From NCBI GenBank assembly GCA_002315735.1, contig DCIA01000004.1:113067-177066 (forward strand): 64,000 nucleotides of DNA, in the 5' to 3' direction. A model generated the notes under the pieces. It was not told where the DNA came from and did not search any database. It worked only from the letters and a program-made list of their open reading frames with translations. Below, piece by piece: positions 30,867-40,630 of this stretch. The stretch is from Clostridiales bacterium UBA1738 (GTDB lineage Bacteria > Bacillota > Clostridia > UBA1381). Position 1 is the first letter of the stretch; every line of letters begins with the position of its first letter. A program made the position numbers and the translations under genes.

Positions 30867-32315
30867 TTATTTGGTATAAATAACACTATTTTTTAGGGCA
30901 TTTATATCGGTCATATTGCCCCACCAAAAAACTTTAATCTTATTATCATTTTGTGAAATACTAATATCCTCATTGAAATTTAATTCTTGTCCTTTTGAAA
31001 GAGTTGCGTTCTTAAAAACAACCTTATTAACTTCTGTTTCATCAGAATTGTAAACTGCTACTATTACATACGCTGTAAAAGGAGTACTCTCATAATTATT
31101 TCTAACGCTTGTTGAAATATTAAGAGTTCCTGATTCAACAGAGGATATTTGTGAACCATTCTTTTTCAAAAATGGATAAGATATTTCTCGATTAGTATCT
31201 TCAAAATCTTCATAAACTAATATTTCGCCTTTTGAATTTTTGATACAAATATCATCAAGTACAACTGCACCCCAACCGCCCGAGTTTATTCTGAATTGTG
31301 TATTGCCGGCACTATTAAGGGTTATTGTTTGGGAACCGGCTTCTGTTGTTATGCTTTTTGCAAGATTGCCATCTCCATATTCGTTATTTGAAAAACCCAA
31401 CGAAACCGGGTTGTAAATATGACCATTAAGTTGCTTTTTTGTAAATGTGACTTCATAAATATTGTCCGCAGTCTTGGGAACATCAAGACAGTACCTTCCG
31501 GCACCGGTATTTGTTCCGGTTACATTCAAAATATGATTTGATGGATTTTCCTTGTCTGACATAATCTTAAATTTTACAGCCCCTGTTGTACCACCATACT
31601 TCCATCTTGTAAGCAAAGTTGACAACACTTCTCCCCTTTCAAAATCTTCACTAAATAGGATATTGCCACTTCCATCGGTTATAAGAATATCATCAATTGC
31701 AATACGTGCCCAAGAGTATACTGCAATTCTTAATTCAAGATCACTGGTCGAACTGCTTGTAAAATCAGCTTCGTATTTTGTCCATACTTGATCTCCGATT
31801 CCACCATTAGAAGCACCTGTTCCGATTTCGGTTTTTTTCCATTTTGACCCGGAATAAAGTTTTGCTGCTCCATCCCAACTATCCCAATTTAATGTTGCAT
31901 AATCAGAAGTACTCGTTCCAAATGTAGTCAAGTTGAATGATACATGATATTTACCATCTGCTGAAGACTGTCCAAAAACAAATCTTACCATTGCACCACC
32001 ATTATCACGGTCATAGTTAGTCGAACCACCAGCATTTAGGTCTAATGAATGTGTTCCGCTTGTTCCCATAGTGTTTCTGTATTTGATATACGCCCATGTA
32101 CCTGAACTATGACTTGAAGTAACTAGTTTAGCATCAGTACCTGACACAGATGTAGTTGTGTTCTTTATATCTGTATCATTATTATCTGCAACACTATCAA
32201 ATAATCCCGGTCGATGTATCCCATCAACAATTGTACTTGCATTTACAGTGATAAAGTTTGCCAAAACCATTGATGTTAATATAGTTAATGCAATGATTTT
32301 TTTAACACTTTTCAT
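30867..32315 (-). CDS. Exported CBM-like protein, paralog of the adjacent 999-aa protein
   Basis: 482 residues. The signal peptide ends near TVNA (residue 26). Module 1 (~28-225) is nearly the same as module 1 of the neighbour (KYRNTMGTSGTHSLDLNAGG in both). Module 2 (~235-380) repeats the jelly-roll pattern with WGAVVLDDICI. The ~90-residue C-terminal domain ends IKVFWWGNMTDINALKN, matching the end of three other exported proteins here. No catalytic motif is visible. A role as surface glycan-binding protein is inferred. SD AAGGAG precedes the start. Confidence 0.7.
   Translation of the reverse strand: MKSVKKIIALTILTSMVLANFITVNASTIVDGIHRPGLFDSVADNNDTDIKNTTTSVSGTDAKLVTSSHSSGTWAYIKYRNTMGTSGTHSLDLNAGGSTNYDRDNGGAMVRFVFGQSSADGKYHVSFNLTTFGTSTSDYATLNWDSWDGAAKLYSGSKWKKTEIGTGASNGGIGDQVWTKYEADFTSSSTSDLELRIAVYSWARIAIDDILITDGSGNILFSEDFERGEVLSTLLTRWKYGGTTGAVKFKIMSDKENPSNHILNVTGTNTGAGRYCLDVPKTADNIYEVTFTKKQLNGHIYNPVSLGFSNNEYGDGNLAKSITTEAGSQTITLNSAGNTQFRINSGGWGAVVLDDICIKNSKGEILVYEDFEDTNREISYPFLKKNGSQISSVESGTLNISTSVRNNYESTPFTAYVIVAVYNSDETEVNKVVFKNATLSKGQELNFNEDISISQNDNKIKVFWWGNMTDINALKNSVIYTK
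31970..32207 (+). repeat. Intragenic duplication, copy 2 (partner 30483-30720)
   Basis: Second copy of the tandem-gene duplication described at 30483-30720, in the 5' part of the 482-aa paralog and in the same orientation, 1487 bp away. Confidence 0.8.
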
Positions 32316-32327
32316 TTCACATTCTCC

Positions 32328-34352
32328 TTATTCTATACTTTCCTTATATACCTTAAAAGGTTTAAGAATTGACATATTTTCAAGTCCATTCCACAAATAT
32401 ACGGAAATTTCATATTCCCCATCAGTTATATCATTCGGCACTGAAATTGTTGTTTTAATTTCAGTACCATTAGCATCATATTTTGTTTTTTCAATATTTG
32501 AAAGAGCAGACGCTGTTGCATCAATTCTTTCTCCGTCTTTTCGAAGAATTGCAATTATTTGAGCATTTAGTCCATCTTCTATTTTGTTATTTTTAAGCAA
32601 TGCTTTTGCAACAAAAGATGTTCCACCATAAAAATCTTTTTGCAAAACATCACTTTTGTAAAGTCCATATTCATTACATTCAAAATCATCTGGTGTCGGT
32701 GTTACCGTTATTTCAACACCTTCAGATTCATTATTATTTGTATCTACTGCTTTTACTACATATGTGTAGATGTAGTCATTTTTAAGATGATTAAAGATTA
32801 CACCATCCTTTGCATTAACCTCCGCTCTTAATGATAGGTTATCTTCGTCTTTTACATATACTCTGACTTTTTGTGCATTGCTAGGAGCTTGCCAAGATAT
32901 CTTTGCCATATTTCTATTAATATTTGATTTAAGATTTTCAACATCGTCTATTTCTGAATCTAGCGAGTTGAAATCTTGCTTAAATACTTGACTAAATCTT
33001 TCACCGTCTGACATCTTCCAAACCTCAATATCATCTACTAAAAGATCTGTTCTATGTTCTGCAAGTATTTTAAGAGGGTTACTTCCTATTCCTGTTACTG
33101 GATAAACGACATTAACCCATCCATTTTCATCAGTTTCCCGTATCTCAAATGCCTTAAAATTACTCCATGCAGGTCTTAAAACATCTTTATAATTAATTTT
33201 TCCTGATTCAGTTGTATTAGCACCAAATGTACCCTTTAACCAGACTGAAACTTCAAATTCATCTGTATCATTGAAGTTTACTGTATCTGTATCTAAATTC
33301 AAATAATCGTTACTAGTCCATACAGGCTTATTCGAAATTACTCTAAGTGCTCCGCCTTCCGAATGAGTGTCGCTATGATCAATATATGCTGTTCCCGGAT
33401 GGTTTCCTTGATATGACATATTCATTAGCGTTGACGGTCTTTTTTCTGACGCCGTTCCTGAAACTATCGTTTCGGTTGTAGTAACTTTTCCAAAATTACA
33501 AAGAATTTTAAATGTATATGTTTTACCTTCTTCAAGATTTTTCACATCATATTCTACATATCCATCAGCCGTTTTTGAAAGAGAATCTGTAATTTTCTTT
33601 TCATCTCCTTCAGTAATATCATACAAACTGACTTTTGATAGATTTGCATTTTTAGGGTTTTTCCAACCTAATACAATATGTCCTGTCCTTTGTGCAACCG
33701 CTATGTTCTTTGGTGCATAATCAGCAGAATTGCCAATATCATCTGTCTCTACATAAGTTGAATTTTCAAACCCACTATCAACAATCAGGTTATTTGTATC
33801 ATTGTGTAGTGTGAGCGTAACATCATCAACATACAATGATGAACATTTTTGCACTATTTTTATCCTGAAATGATTTCCACTACCATCATATAAAATATTT
33901 GAAAACTTATATAGTTTCCAACTATTACCTTTGTCTTCGGTGGTATATCTTGCTGTTTTCAAAAAAGATACCATTCCGCCTGATGTAAGATTTTCATTCG
34001 TTCCTATTCCCGCATATATACCCTTATTTTCAAAGGTTCCTTTTGCATAAAATGAAAAGTCATAATACTTATTCTTTACCAAATTTCCATTTAAGCTATT
34101 TTCAATAAATAAATATGTTTCATTCTGCTTATCTCTTGAAAATTGTGCATAGCTTACCTTTGATGCCACACCTGAATAATGATCAGTTGCAGGCATATTC
34201 ACTATTTCCATATATTCGCTATCATGGTCTATAGGGTTTACTGATGTTGTTGGCTCCTCATAGTGTGCAGACCAACCTCCGCTTGCATATGTCGGAATAG
34301 AATATGAGAACATCATTGTGGCTACAAGTAGTAATCCTATTATTTTTTTCAT
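32328..34352 (-). CDS. Exported CBM/FN3 protein
   Basis: 674 residues with a signal peptide ending near TYASG (residue ~24). A beta-sandwich (25-185; FRIKIVQKCSSLYVDDVTL), an FN3-like domain (~205-300; IVLGWKNPKNANLSKVSLYD), a second beta-sandwich (~305-455; DLLVDDIEVWK), a second FN3-like domain (~475-560; AKISWQAPSNAQKVRVYV) and the shared C-terminal domain (~570-674; YEISVYLWNGLENMSILKPFK) follow in order. No catalytic residues were recognised. It sits between the other CBM-like proteins and the 828-aa exported protein, so a surface glycan-binding role is inferred. Confidence 0.65.
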   Translation of the reverse strand: MKKIIGLLLVATMMFSYSIPTYASGGWSAHYEEPTTSVNPIDHDSEYMEIVNMPATDHYSGVASKVSYAQFSRDKQNETYLFIENSLNGNLVKNKYYDFSFYAKGTFENKGIYAGIGTNENLTSGGMVSFLKTARYTTEDKGNSWKLYKFSNILYDGSGNHFRIKIVQKCSSLYVDDVTLTLHNDTNNLIVDSGFENSTYVETDDIGNSADYAPKNIAVAQRTGHIVLGWKNPKNANLSKVSLYDITEGDEKKITDSLSKTADGYVEYDVKNLEEGKTYTFKILCNFGKVTTTETIVSGTASEKRPSTLMNMSYQGNHPGTAYIDHSDTHSEGGALRVISNKPVWTSNDYLNLDTDTVNFNDTDEFEVSVWLKGTFGANTTESGKINYKDVLRPAWSNFKAFEIRETDENGWVNVVYPVTGIGSNPLKILAEHRTDLLVDDIEVWKMSDGERFSQVFKQDFNSLDSEIDDVENLKSNINRNMAKISWQAPSNAQKVRVYVKDEDNLSLRAEVNAKDGVIFNHLKNDYIYTYVVKAVDTNNNESEGVEITVTPTPDDFECNEYGLYKSDVLQKDFYGGTSFVAKALLKNNKIEDGLNAQIIAILRKDGERIDATASALSNIEKTKYDANGTEIKTTISVPNDITDGEYEISVYLWNGLENMSILKPFKVYKESIE

Positions 34353-34366
34353 TTTTCTACTCCTCC

Positions 34367-36853
34367 TTATTGAAATATTACAACAGAACTTATTTGGTTA
34401 TTTCCCATAACAATTCTTGCATAATTACCTTCACAAATGTCACTAACTGAACCAATTTCAAACTGTTTTTTCTCAGCATTATAGATTTCAATATCGGCAT
34501 CTTTATGTATTAGCATTGGCAATGTTTCTGTTCCGCAATCTAACAAAAGCATTTTTCTTTCGGGATCAACATTCTTTACAAATCCCATTACTTTTGTTTC
34601 ACCATCGTGAATTTTATAGTCATCAACAGGCGCTTTTAATTCTTTTGGTGAGTTAATAGAAAAATCTACAGCTATATCAAGAATCTTACCATTTCGTAAT
34701 TTTATCTGGGCTATATCCCCTGATTTAATATCAATTTTTATTGCTCCAACCTTTTCCGGGATTGCTAAATTTTCTATTCCACTGTAGTTAGCAATAACCT
34801 TTTTTATTGGTTCATCATCTTCATTAATGCCAACTATTACTTTATTTACATATATTGTTTGCGATTTAGTTCCGTTTGTATCCTTAACTTCAAAAGCTTC
34901 CGGATATCCAAATTCATCGACATTATAAGCTACATATGTATATGCTTTCCAATCCTCAAAATACCCTGATGTTGTCATTGAATATTCATCTTCATCATAC
35001 TTTTTTGTATCATCACTTGGCTTTAATAAAACAACTGCGTCATATTTTAAGTAGTGTCTGCAATTAAATGATGAATCACCTGACCAATAATATCTTTTAT
35101 TAATTTGCGACGTCTTTGTAAATTTATTAGGCTGATATGTTGTACTTACAGTTGCAGTTTTTATCCCAACTATTTTGCCTTCTTCATTTTTCTTTATTAA
35201 CACTAATTGAGGAATTAAATCTTCCCTACCAAGTTCATTATAAATAATCTCTGCATCTTGCTTATTAGCATCATTAAACTTTACACGTTCTGCAAGTTCT
35301 ACATACTCCCATTCGTCATCAGTTGTAAGTATTCTTAATTTTGATGTGTCGGTTTTATTGTTCCACTTTTGTTTTAGTATAAATGCATATTCATAGCCTG
35401 CCTTTGAATCAATTTTTACAAATGCGACTTTCCCGAAATTATCAAAATAGAATGTATAATAGTTTCCAATTTTTAATTCATCCATTGTACTTTCGGGTGC
35501 CAAAAGAGCATTATAGTATGAACCACTTACAGAAAATTTATCTTCATCAATTTCAATACTTTTTTCATCTATATCATGACCTTTAAGGCTTCCTGATTTT
35601 TTTTCTTTTCCTATGTAAATATATATAAGTTTATTATTACTCTTTGATTGTGCGACACTTAGAACATTATTAACCGAAATAGACGAAATAGTTGTTCTAT
35701 CCCCATTCAAGAAAATCTTTACATCTGTTGTATCATCGCTTAAATCCAAATTTTCAATACAGCCTTCATATCTCAAAAGATTTGTTATTTTCTTATAAAC
35801 TGTAGAAATATTTTTAACTACTATTGTCTCATATGAATAAACAAAAACAATGTCATATTTATCATCGTTATCAGTATCCAAACATACAATTTTTCCGTTT
35901 ATAGGTTTCAAGTCTTCCTTTGTATATTCAGTATAAAACTTACCATTATATATAACTTTAAGTGCCGGGTTTAATTTAATGGTAGTATTTTTATTTGCTT
36001 TTTCGTAAGTAATCGATTGGAAATCGTCAGCTACTCTTTTAATATCTTCGTCTTGTATCTCAAGTTGTTTTAATTTATTCTCCCTGATGGCAATATGTAC
36101 TGCTACTGTTTCGCCACCGGCATCTTTTAAATATGCATATACAGGTTTACCTAATAATTCTGTCGAATATGGGTAATCAATTATACAAGTTTCGTCATTA
36201 ATTCCTATTTTGCTATCGCCTAATCCATTCTCAAAATAAAGTGATGTTTCATTAGTATGAGTTATGTTAGCTTCCTTCTTTATGATATCCATATAATGAA
36301 ATAGGGCAGTTTCATTTCCCTTTGCATAGGAAATTTCATTTCCTTTTGCTGATTTAATATTCACCATATCGGCTTCTAATAGGTTTGCAAGAAGTGTTAT
36401 ATATGCTTTTCCTGTTAGTTTATCTCCAACTGACAGCAAAACCCCTTTTGTCAGTTTATTTTCTTCCGAAATTCTAAGAACAGTAGAAACATTATTTCCA
36501 TTTATCTCAATTATTCTCGAATACCCCAATAAATTTAAAGATAAACTTAGTGCTCTTTCATAACTAATACCTGAATTCATTTCAGAAGTGCTTATTTGAG
36601 AAATAATACTTTGTGATTTAGCATATTCGATAGCCTTACCAGATTCTACTTTGTTATCTGACATAATTTTTACTAACGATTCTAAATATTCTTTCTGTGA
36701 TACACTTTTCTTATTTACGACATTTTCGTAATTATCACTTATTATGTTTAAATGATTTAATAGTTCATAATTATCTTCTACACTCTCTGCTGATGCATAG
36801 CCAATCATTGTGATAAGGAAAACAATTGTCAATGTCAATATTCTTTTTACCAT
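34367..36853 (-). CDS. Exported 828-aa protein of unknown function, possible degenerate SLH N-terminus
   Basis: I do not recognise a catalytic family. A signal peptide ends near GYASA (residue 22). Residues ~25-190 are helical with weak SLH-like phrasing (LLNHLNIISDN, YLESLVKIMSDN, GKAYITLLANLLE), which could be three decayed SLH repeats. The remaining ~630 residues are repeated small beta units with phrases such as GKIVCLDTDNDDKYDIVFVYS and GKILDIAVDFSIN, suggesting a chain of similar beta-barrel or OB-like modules. Probably a structural or adaptor protein of the cell surface, transcribed right after the SLH gene. Function is inferred from position only. Confidence 0.6.
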   Translation of the reverse strand: MVKRILTLTIVFLITMIGYASAESVEDNYELLNHLNIISDNYENVVNKKSVSQKEYLESLVKIMSDNKVESGKAIEYAKSQSIISQISTSEMNSGISYERALSLSLNLLGYSRIIEINGNNVSTVLRISEENKLTKGVLLSVGDKLTGKAYITLLANLLEADMVNIKSAKGNEISYAKGNETALFHYMDIIKKEANITHTNETSLYFENGLGDSKIGINDETCIIDYPYSTELLGKPVYAYLKDAGGETVAVHIAIRENKLKQLEIQDEDIKRVADDFQSITYEKANKNTTIKLNPALKVIYNGKFYTEYTKEDLKPINGKIVCLDTDNDDKYDIVFVYSYETIVVKNISTVYKKITNLLRYEGCIENLDLSDDTTDVKIFLNGDRTTISSISVNNVLSVAQSKSNNKLIYIYIGKEKKSGSLKGHDIDEKSIEIDEDKFSVSGSYYNALLAPESTMDELKIGNYYTFYFDNFGKVAFVKIDSKAGYEYAFILKQKWNNKTDTSKLRILTTDDEWEYVELAERVKFNDANKQDAEIIYNELGREDLIPQLVLIKKNEEGKIVGIKTATVSTTYQPNKFTKTSQINKRYYWSGDSSFNCRHYLKYDAVVLLKPSDDTKKYDEDEYSMTTSGYFEDWKAYTYVAYNVDEFGYPEAFEVKDTNGTKSQTIYVNKVIVGINEDDEPIKKVIANYSGIENLAIPEKVGAIKIDIKSGDIAQIKLRNGKILDIAVDFSINSPKELKAPVDDYKIHDGETKVMGFVKNVDPERKMLLLDCGTETLPMLIHKDADIEIYNAEKKQFEIGSVSDICEGNYARIVMGNNQISSVVIFQ

Positions 36854-36879
36854 AATTTAATTTCCTCCTTGACTCTGTC

Positions 36880-38550
36880 TTAATTATTATCAGCTACTAA
36901 CGCATCAAAAATTATTTTTGCAGCTTGTGCTCTTGTAACAATTTGTTTAGGTCCAAACAAATTGTTGCCAACGCCATTAATCTTGTTTAAGTTGTATAAC
37001 TTATACACAGCTTCTTTCGCATAACCAGAAATATCTTTGTCATCAGCAAAAGTATAATCTTGATTGTTAATGTCATTTTCAGGCAGAAGTCTTGAAATAA
37101 TAACAGCCATATCCTCACGCGTAATTTCTTTGCCAATTCCAAATGTATCTTCTGATACTCCCGAAACAATTCCTTGTGCAAATGCAGCGTTTACATATTC
37201 AGCATACCATTTATCTTGTTGAACATCACTAAATGTGCATGATGGTTTATTAAGATCGATTTTTTTTGCTGAAACCACCATCTTAACAAATTCTTCTCTT
37301 CTAATCTTTTGCTCAGGTTTAAATGAATTATCAGCATAACCAGATATAACACCCTTGCTTGCTAAAATTTCTATAGCTTTCTTTGCCCACTCTACTGATT
37401 CTAAATCAGTAAATTTAGGCACATTAATTGTAGGATTTATATTTTCCGGAGTAATTAGTGCAATTCCACCGCCCGATCCGCCTGATGATCCGCCAGTAGA
37501 ACCTGAAACATCTTTATTATTATCATTTTGAATTGCATCTATTGCAGTCTTATATTTTTCCTTAAACTCACTTACTTTGCACGCATTAGCAGTAGCTAAC
37601 AAATTCTTTAATTTTGAATTAACACTTGACTTTTTAGGTTTTGTCATACTCTCATAAGTTATATAATATGTTTCATCTTTTATATTGATTTCAGAGTTGT
37701 ATTTTTCAATCAACTTATCATATTCAGTATATTTAGCATTGTTTAAAAGATATAGAACATTTGCAATTTGATAAGATTTATTAATTTCAGAATAAAGTTC
37801 ATATTGCTTTTCTTGTTCAAGAATCTTTACAATCCATTTTTTAAGATTAGAATCCTTTATATCTTTAAATTTTAAATTCTCAAATGATAAATCAGATTTT
37901 TCTAGCCAACCTTCCGTAACAGTATTTTTATTTAAATATTGCACAAACTGTGCATTATTATAGATTGATGAAAAATTATCTTCTGTCAATGTACCTGCGC
38001 CTTTTTCTTTTAAAAACAATCCTGCCAATTTCAATTTTTCATTAGAATCAAGAAGATCATAATACTCTTTATCAGTGCCTAAATTATTCATTATGACAAT
38101 ATTTTTATATGCTTGGTCAGAAGACTCTCCTTCAAAACAAGTATAGATATCGTTTTCATTTGTTTTAGAATTTAGTTCTGAAATGAATGCTTGCCTATAT
38201 GAAATTCCTGTATAAATAAAAGACAATGATTTCTTTACTGAATCTTTTATCTCAAGATTATACTCACCATTAGTTTCTATCCCACCTATAGTCTTAGGCA
38301 TTGTAAATCCAAAAAGGAAAATTCCATTAGATACCTTAACTTCTCCAATCTCGCAGACATTATTTATATCTGTCCCGTCCGATAGATTTTTGTAGATTTT
38401 ATAAGAAACTATATCATCTTTTGAACTACCCTGAACTTTAATTTTACCTGCATTAAGTGTAATATCATTAATTTCGGCAGCACAAACATTCATCGCCACC
38501 AAATTACACGCCAAAACAAAGGTAATTAATCTTTTTTTCCCTTTTTTCAT
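36880..38550 (-). CDS. SLH-domain surface protein, first gene of the cluster
   Basis: 556 residues from ATG 38550, chosen because AGGAG lies 8 nt upstream and it yields a proper signal peptide (KKGKKRLITFVLACNLV, cleavage near CAA); the longer frame to 38598 has no SD. A ~370-residue middle region of helices is of unknown family. A Gly/Ser linker (STGGSSGGSGGG) leads into three C-terminal SLH repeats: FTDLESVEWAKKAIEILASK, FSDVQQDKWYAEYVNAA and FADDKDISGYAKEAVYKL, with the usual GYADNSFKP-like and ITRE motifs. SLH repeats bind pyruvylated wall polymer, so this protein is held at the surface, perhaps as a scaffold for the following exported proteins. Confidence 0.85.
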   Translation of the reverse strand: MKKGKKRLITFVLACNLVAMNVCAAEINDITLNAGKIKVQGSSKDDIVSYKIYKNLSDGTDINNVCEIGEVKVSNGIFLFGFTMPKTIGGIETNGEYNLEIKDSVKKSLSFIYTGISYRQAFISELNSKTNENDIYTCFEGESSDQAYKNIVIMNNLGTDKEYYDLLDSNEKLKLAGLFLKEKGAGTLTEDNFSSIYNNAQFVQYLNKNTVTEGWLEKSDLSFENLKFKDIKDSNLKKWIVKILEQEKQYELYSEINKSYQIANVLYLLNNAKYTEYDKLIEKYNSEINIKDETYYITYESMTKPKKSSVNSKLKNLLATANACKVSEFKEKYKTAIDAIQNDNNKDVSGSTGGSSGGSGGGIALITPENINPTINVPKFTDLESVEWAKKAIEILASKGVISGYADNSFKPEQKIRREEFVKMVVSAKKIDLNKPSCTFSDVQQDKWYAEYVNAAFAQGIVSGVSEDTFGIGKEITREDMAVIISRLLPENDINNQDYTFADDKDISGYAKEAVYKLYNLNKINGVGNNLFGPKQIVTRAQAAKIIFDALVADNN

Positions 38551-38628
38551 TGCTAATTCTCCTTTTAAATTATTTGTTTCTAAATAAATTCTACACATCC
38601 AGCAGAAATCATATTTTTACTTATATAT

Positions 38629-38657
38629 AGTATAACAAATCAGCACACTCGATTCAA
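38629..38657 (-). promoter_or_regulatory. Sigma-A promoter for the surface/polysaccharide cluster
   Basis: On the minus strand TTGAAT (38657-38652), a 17-bp spacer and TATACT (38634-38629), about 80 bp before the SLH gene start. It is the only good promoter seen upstream of the long cluster and faces the AraC promoter across ~100 bp, so one regulator site could control both. Confidence 0.6.
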
Positions 38658-38753
38658 TGGATTTTTGTCTCTATTATTTATAGGGAACTATGAAATAAAT
38701 CCCATAATTGTTAAAATATTATAGAGTTTTGTCATTTTTTATTTGAAACACAG

Positions 38754-38782
38754 TTGTAATATTTACAAAAATATGATATAAT
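38754..38782 (+). promoter_or_regulatory. Sigma-A promoter of the AraC gene
   Basis: TTGTAA, 17-bp spacer, TATAAT (38777-38782), 33 bp before the preferred start codon. Confidence 0.65.
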
Positions 38783-38815
38783 ATTATTATTAATTTATTG
38801 TTAGGATGTGTACAT

Positions 38816-39583
38816 ATGCCTGAGATATTTTTTACAAATAAAAGATTTACAGATTTAAATCCAATTACTACCGGTTATCAAAAATGTGAGCCATTATATT
38901 CACGAAGTGTAAAAAAAATTAGCTACTACATAATTCACTATGTTATTTCAGGCATGGGAACATTAGTGCTTGAAGGAAAATTTTATAAAGTATGTAAAAA
39001 TCAAGCATTTATCATCCCGCCTGATACTCGCTTTTTTTATCAAGCAGATAAAGAGAATCCTTGGGAATATACATGGATAAATTTTGACGGAAAACAAGCA
39101 GAGCAATTAAAAAACCTTAGAAGCCCGGTTGTTAGTATTGATTATTCCTTTTTTAAGGATTTGCTTGACTGTAAAGATTATCCGGGACAAGAAGCAGATT
39201 TTTTAGCCGGAAAACTATTTTTAATTTTAGTTGAAATGACGAAAAAGACATATATGTCAAATTACATATTAATGGCAAGAGACTATATAACTACATATTA
39301 TTCTCATGACATTAAAATTGAAGAAATTGCAGAGACTATCGGTCTTAACCGAAAATATCTTGCAAAAATATTTAAAAAATCGACCGGAAAAACAATGACA
39401 GAATTCTTGTACGATGTAAGAATGCGTATGGCATCCGCTGCAATTGCAAACGGCGAAAAGAACATTACCTCACTTGCTCACTCAGTTGGGTATTCTGATC
39501 CGTTGTTTTTTTCAAAACAGTTTAAAAAACATTTTGGAGTTTCGCCAACTGAATTTATTAAAAAAGGTGTTATAGCAGAATAG
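38816..39583 (+). CDS. AraC-family transcriptional regulator with cupin sensor domain
   Basis: About 255 residues. The N-terminal cupin-type sensor (~20-110; YVISGMGTLVLEG, FIIPPDTRFFYQ) should bind a sugar. The C-terminal ~100 residues contain two helix-turn-helices: IEEIAETIGLNRKYLAKIFK and ITSLAHSVGYSDPLFFSKQF, ending with the signature HFGVSPTEF. ATG 38816 is used because AGGA lies 9 nt upstream; the frame runs back to a TTG at 38798 without SD. It is divergent from the 38-kb cluster and is its likely activator. It is followed by a bidirectional terminator. Confidence 0.88.
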   Translation: MPEIFFTNKRFTDLNPITTGYQKCEPLYSRSVKKISYYIIHYVISGMGTLVLEGKFYKVCKNQAFIIPPDTRFFYQADKENPWEYTWINFDGKQAEQLKNLRSPVVSIDYSFFKDLLDCKDYPGQEADFLAGKLFLILVEMTKKTYMSNYILMARDYITTYYSHDIKIEEIAETIGLNRKYLAKIFKKSTGKTMTEFLYDVRMRMASAAIANGEKNITSLAHSVGYSDPLFFSKQFKKHFGVSPTEFIKKGVIAE

Positions 39584-39597
39584 CATATTATAAATTT

Positions 39598-39634
39598 AAA
39601 AGGAACAATTTCTTTAAAAATTGTTCCTTTTATT
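39598..39634. terminator. Bidirectional intrinsic terminator
   Basis: AAAGGAACAATTT, short loop, AAATTGTTCCTTT, with A- and T-runs on both sides. It separates the convergent AraC gene and the 39638-40615 oxidoreductase gene. Confidence 0.85.
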
Positions 39635-39637
39635 TTA

Positions 39638-40615
39638 TCATTTTTCTACAAATATTTCTTTTCCGTTTTGTTTTGCACTTTCGTACATTGCAAATACTGC
39701 ATACATGGAGTTTTCGATCTCATATACATTAAAGTATTTATTATTTTCATAATAATCAGAAATTAATTTTTCATGCATATTTCCCCAATAGTTTTTGCCT
39801 ACAATTGCTTTTTCATTTTCGCACAGTTCGTTTCCGTTTACAAACAGTTTTCCAAATACACATTTTGCAGTTCCTTTTTCAAAATACACACTAATTTCTA
39901 CATCATCATTTTCTGCATTAGCATTTGTTGCAAAAAATATGCCTTTTAAGTCATTTTGAAACATAATATATGACACACATGTATCTTCAACCTCAATGCA
40001 GTCTTCAAGCGAAAAATTTGTCATATTGGTCTTAACACTCTTTATTTCACCAACTAAATATGACATCAAGTCTAGTGTGTGAATTGCTTGATTTATAAGC
40101 ACTCCTCCACCTTCGGTCGCCCATTTTCCACGCCATTTTCCAGAGTTATAATACTCCTTTGTTCTGCGCCAAAAAAGAGTAGTATTTATTCCCGTTATCT
40201 TACCAAGACTTTTATTTTCAATAATTTTTTTTAATTCCTTAACGCTTCTGTTAAGCCTATTTTGCATAACAAAGCAAACATTTTCTATGCCTTTAATATT
40301 TTGTAATTCAGTGAATTGTTCTTTTGTCATCACGGCAGGTTTTTCGCAAACAACCTTTTTCCCATGCTTTAGTGATTTTTTTATCATCTCAAAATGTAAG
40401 TAATGTGGAGTACAAATATGAACTGCATCAATTTCGTTGTCTTTTATTACATCTTCAAAATCATTATATAATTTAACACTATTATCTATCGCAATTTCAT
40501 TCTTATTCTCATCAATATCACAAAGACCATAAAGAACTGCGTTTTTACAATTCTTTATAGCCTCAATGTGCACCTTGCTAATTGCACCGCATCCAACAAC
40601 GCATACTTTTTCCAT
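39638..40615 (-). CDS. Gfo/Idh/MocA-family NAD(P)-dependent sugar oxidoreductase
   Basis: 325 residues. The Rossmann motif VCVVGCGAISKVH starts the protein, followed by HICTPHYLHFEM and the family hallmark CEKPAVM near residue 95; GGGVLINQAIHTLDL carries the catalytic-type His region. It oxidises or epimerises a cyclic sugar or uronate derivative; substrate unknown. ATG 40615 has AAGGTGG upstream and is preferred to a GTG at 40624. It is the last gene of the glucuronate operon and 15 bp from the next Gfo/Idh/MocA gene, so the two may act in series. Confidence 0.85.
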   Translation of the reverse strand: MEKVCVVGCGAISKVHIEAIKNCKNAVLYGLCDIDENKNEIAIDNSVKLYNDFEDVIKDNEIDAVHICTPHYLHFEMIKKSLKHGKKVVCEKPAVMTKEQFTELQNIKGIENVCFVMQNRLNRSVKELKKIIENKSLGKITGINTTLFWRRTKEYYNSGKWRGKWATEGGGVLINQAIHTLDLMSYLVGEIKSVKTNMTNFSLEDCIEVEDTCVSYIMFQNDLKGIFFATNANAENDDVEISVYFEKGTAKCVFGKLFVNGNELCENEKAIVGKNYWGNMHEKLISDYYENNKYFNVYEIENSMYAVFAMYESAKQNGKEIFVEK

Positions 40616-40630
40616 ATAATCCACCTTGCA

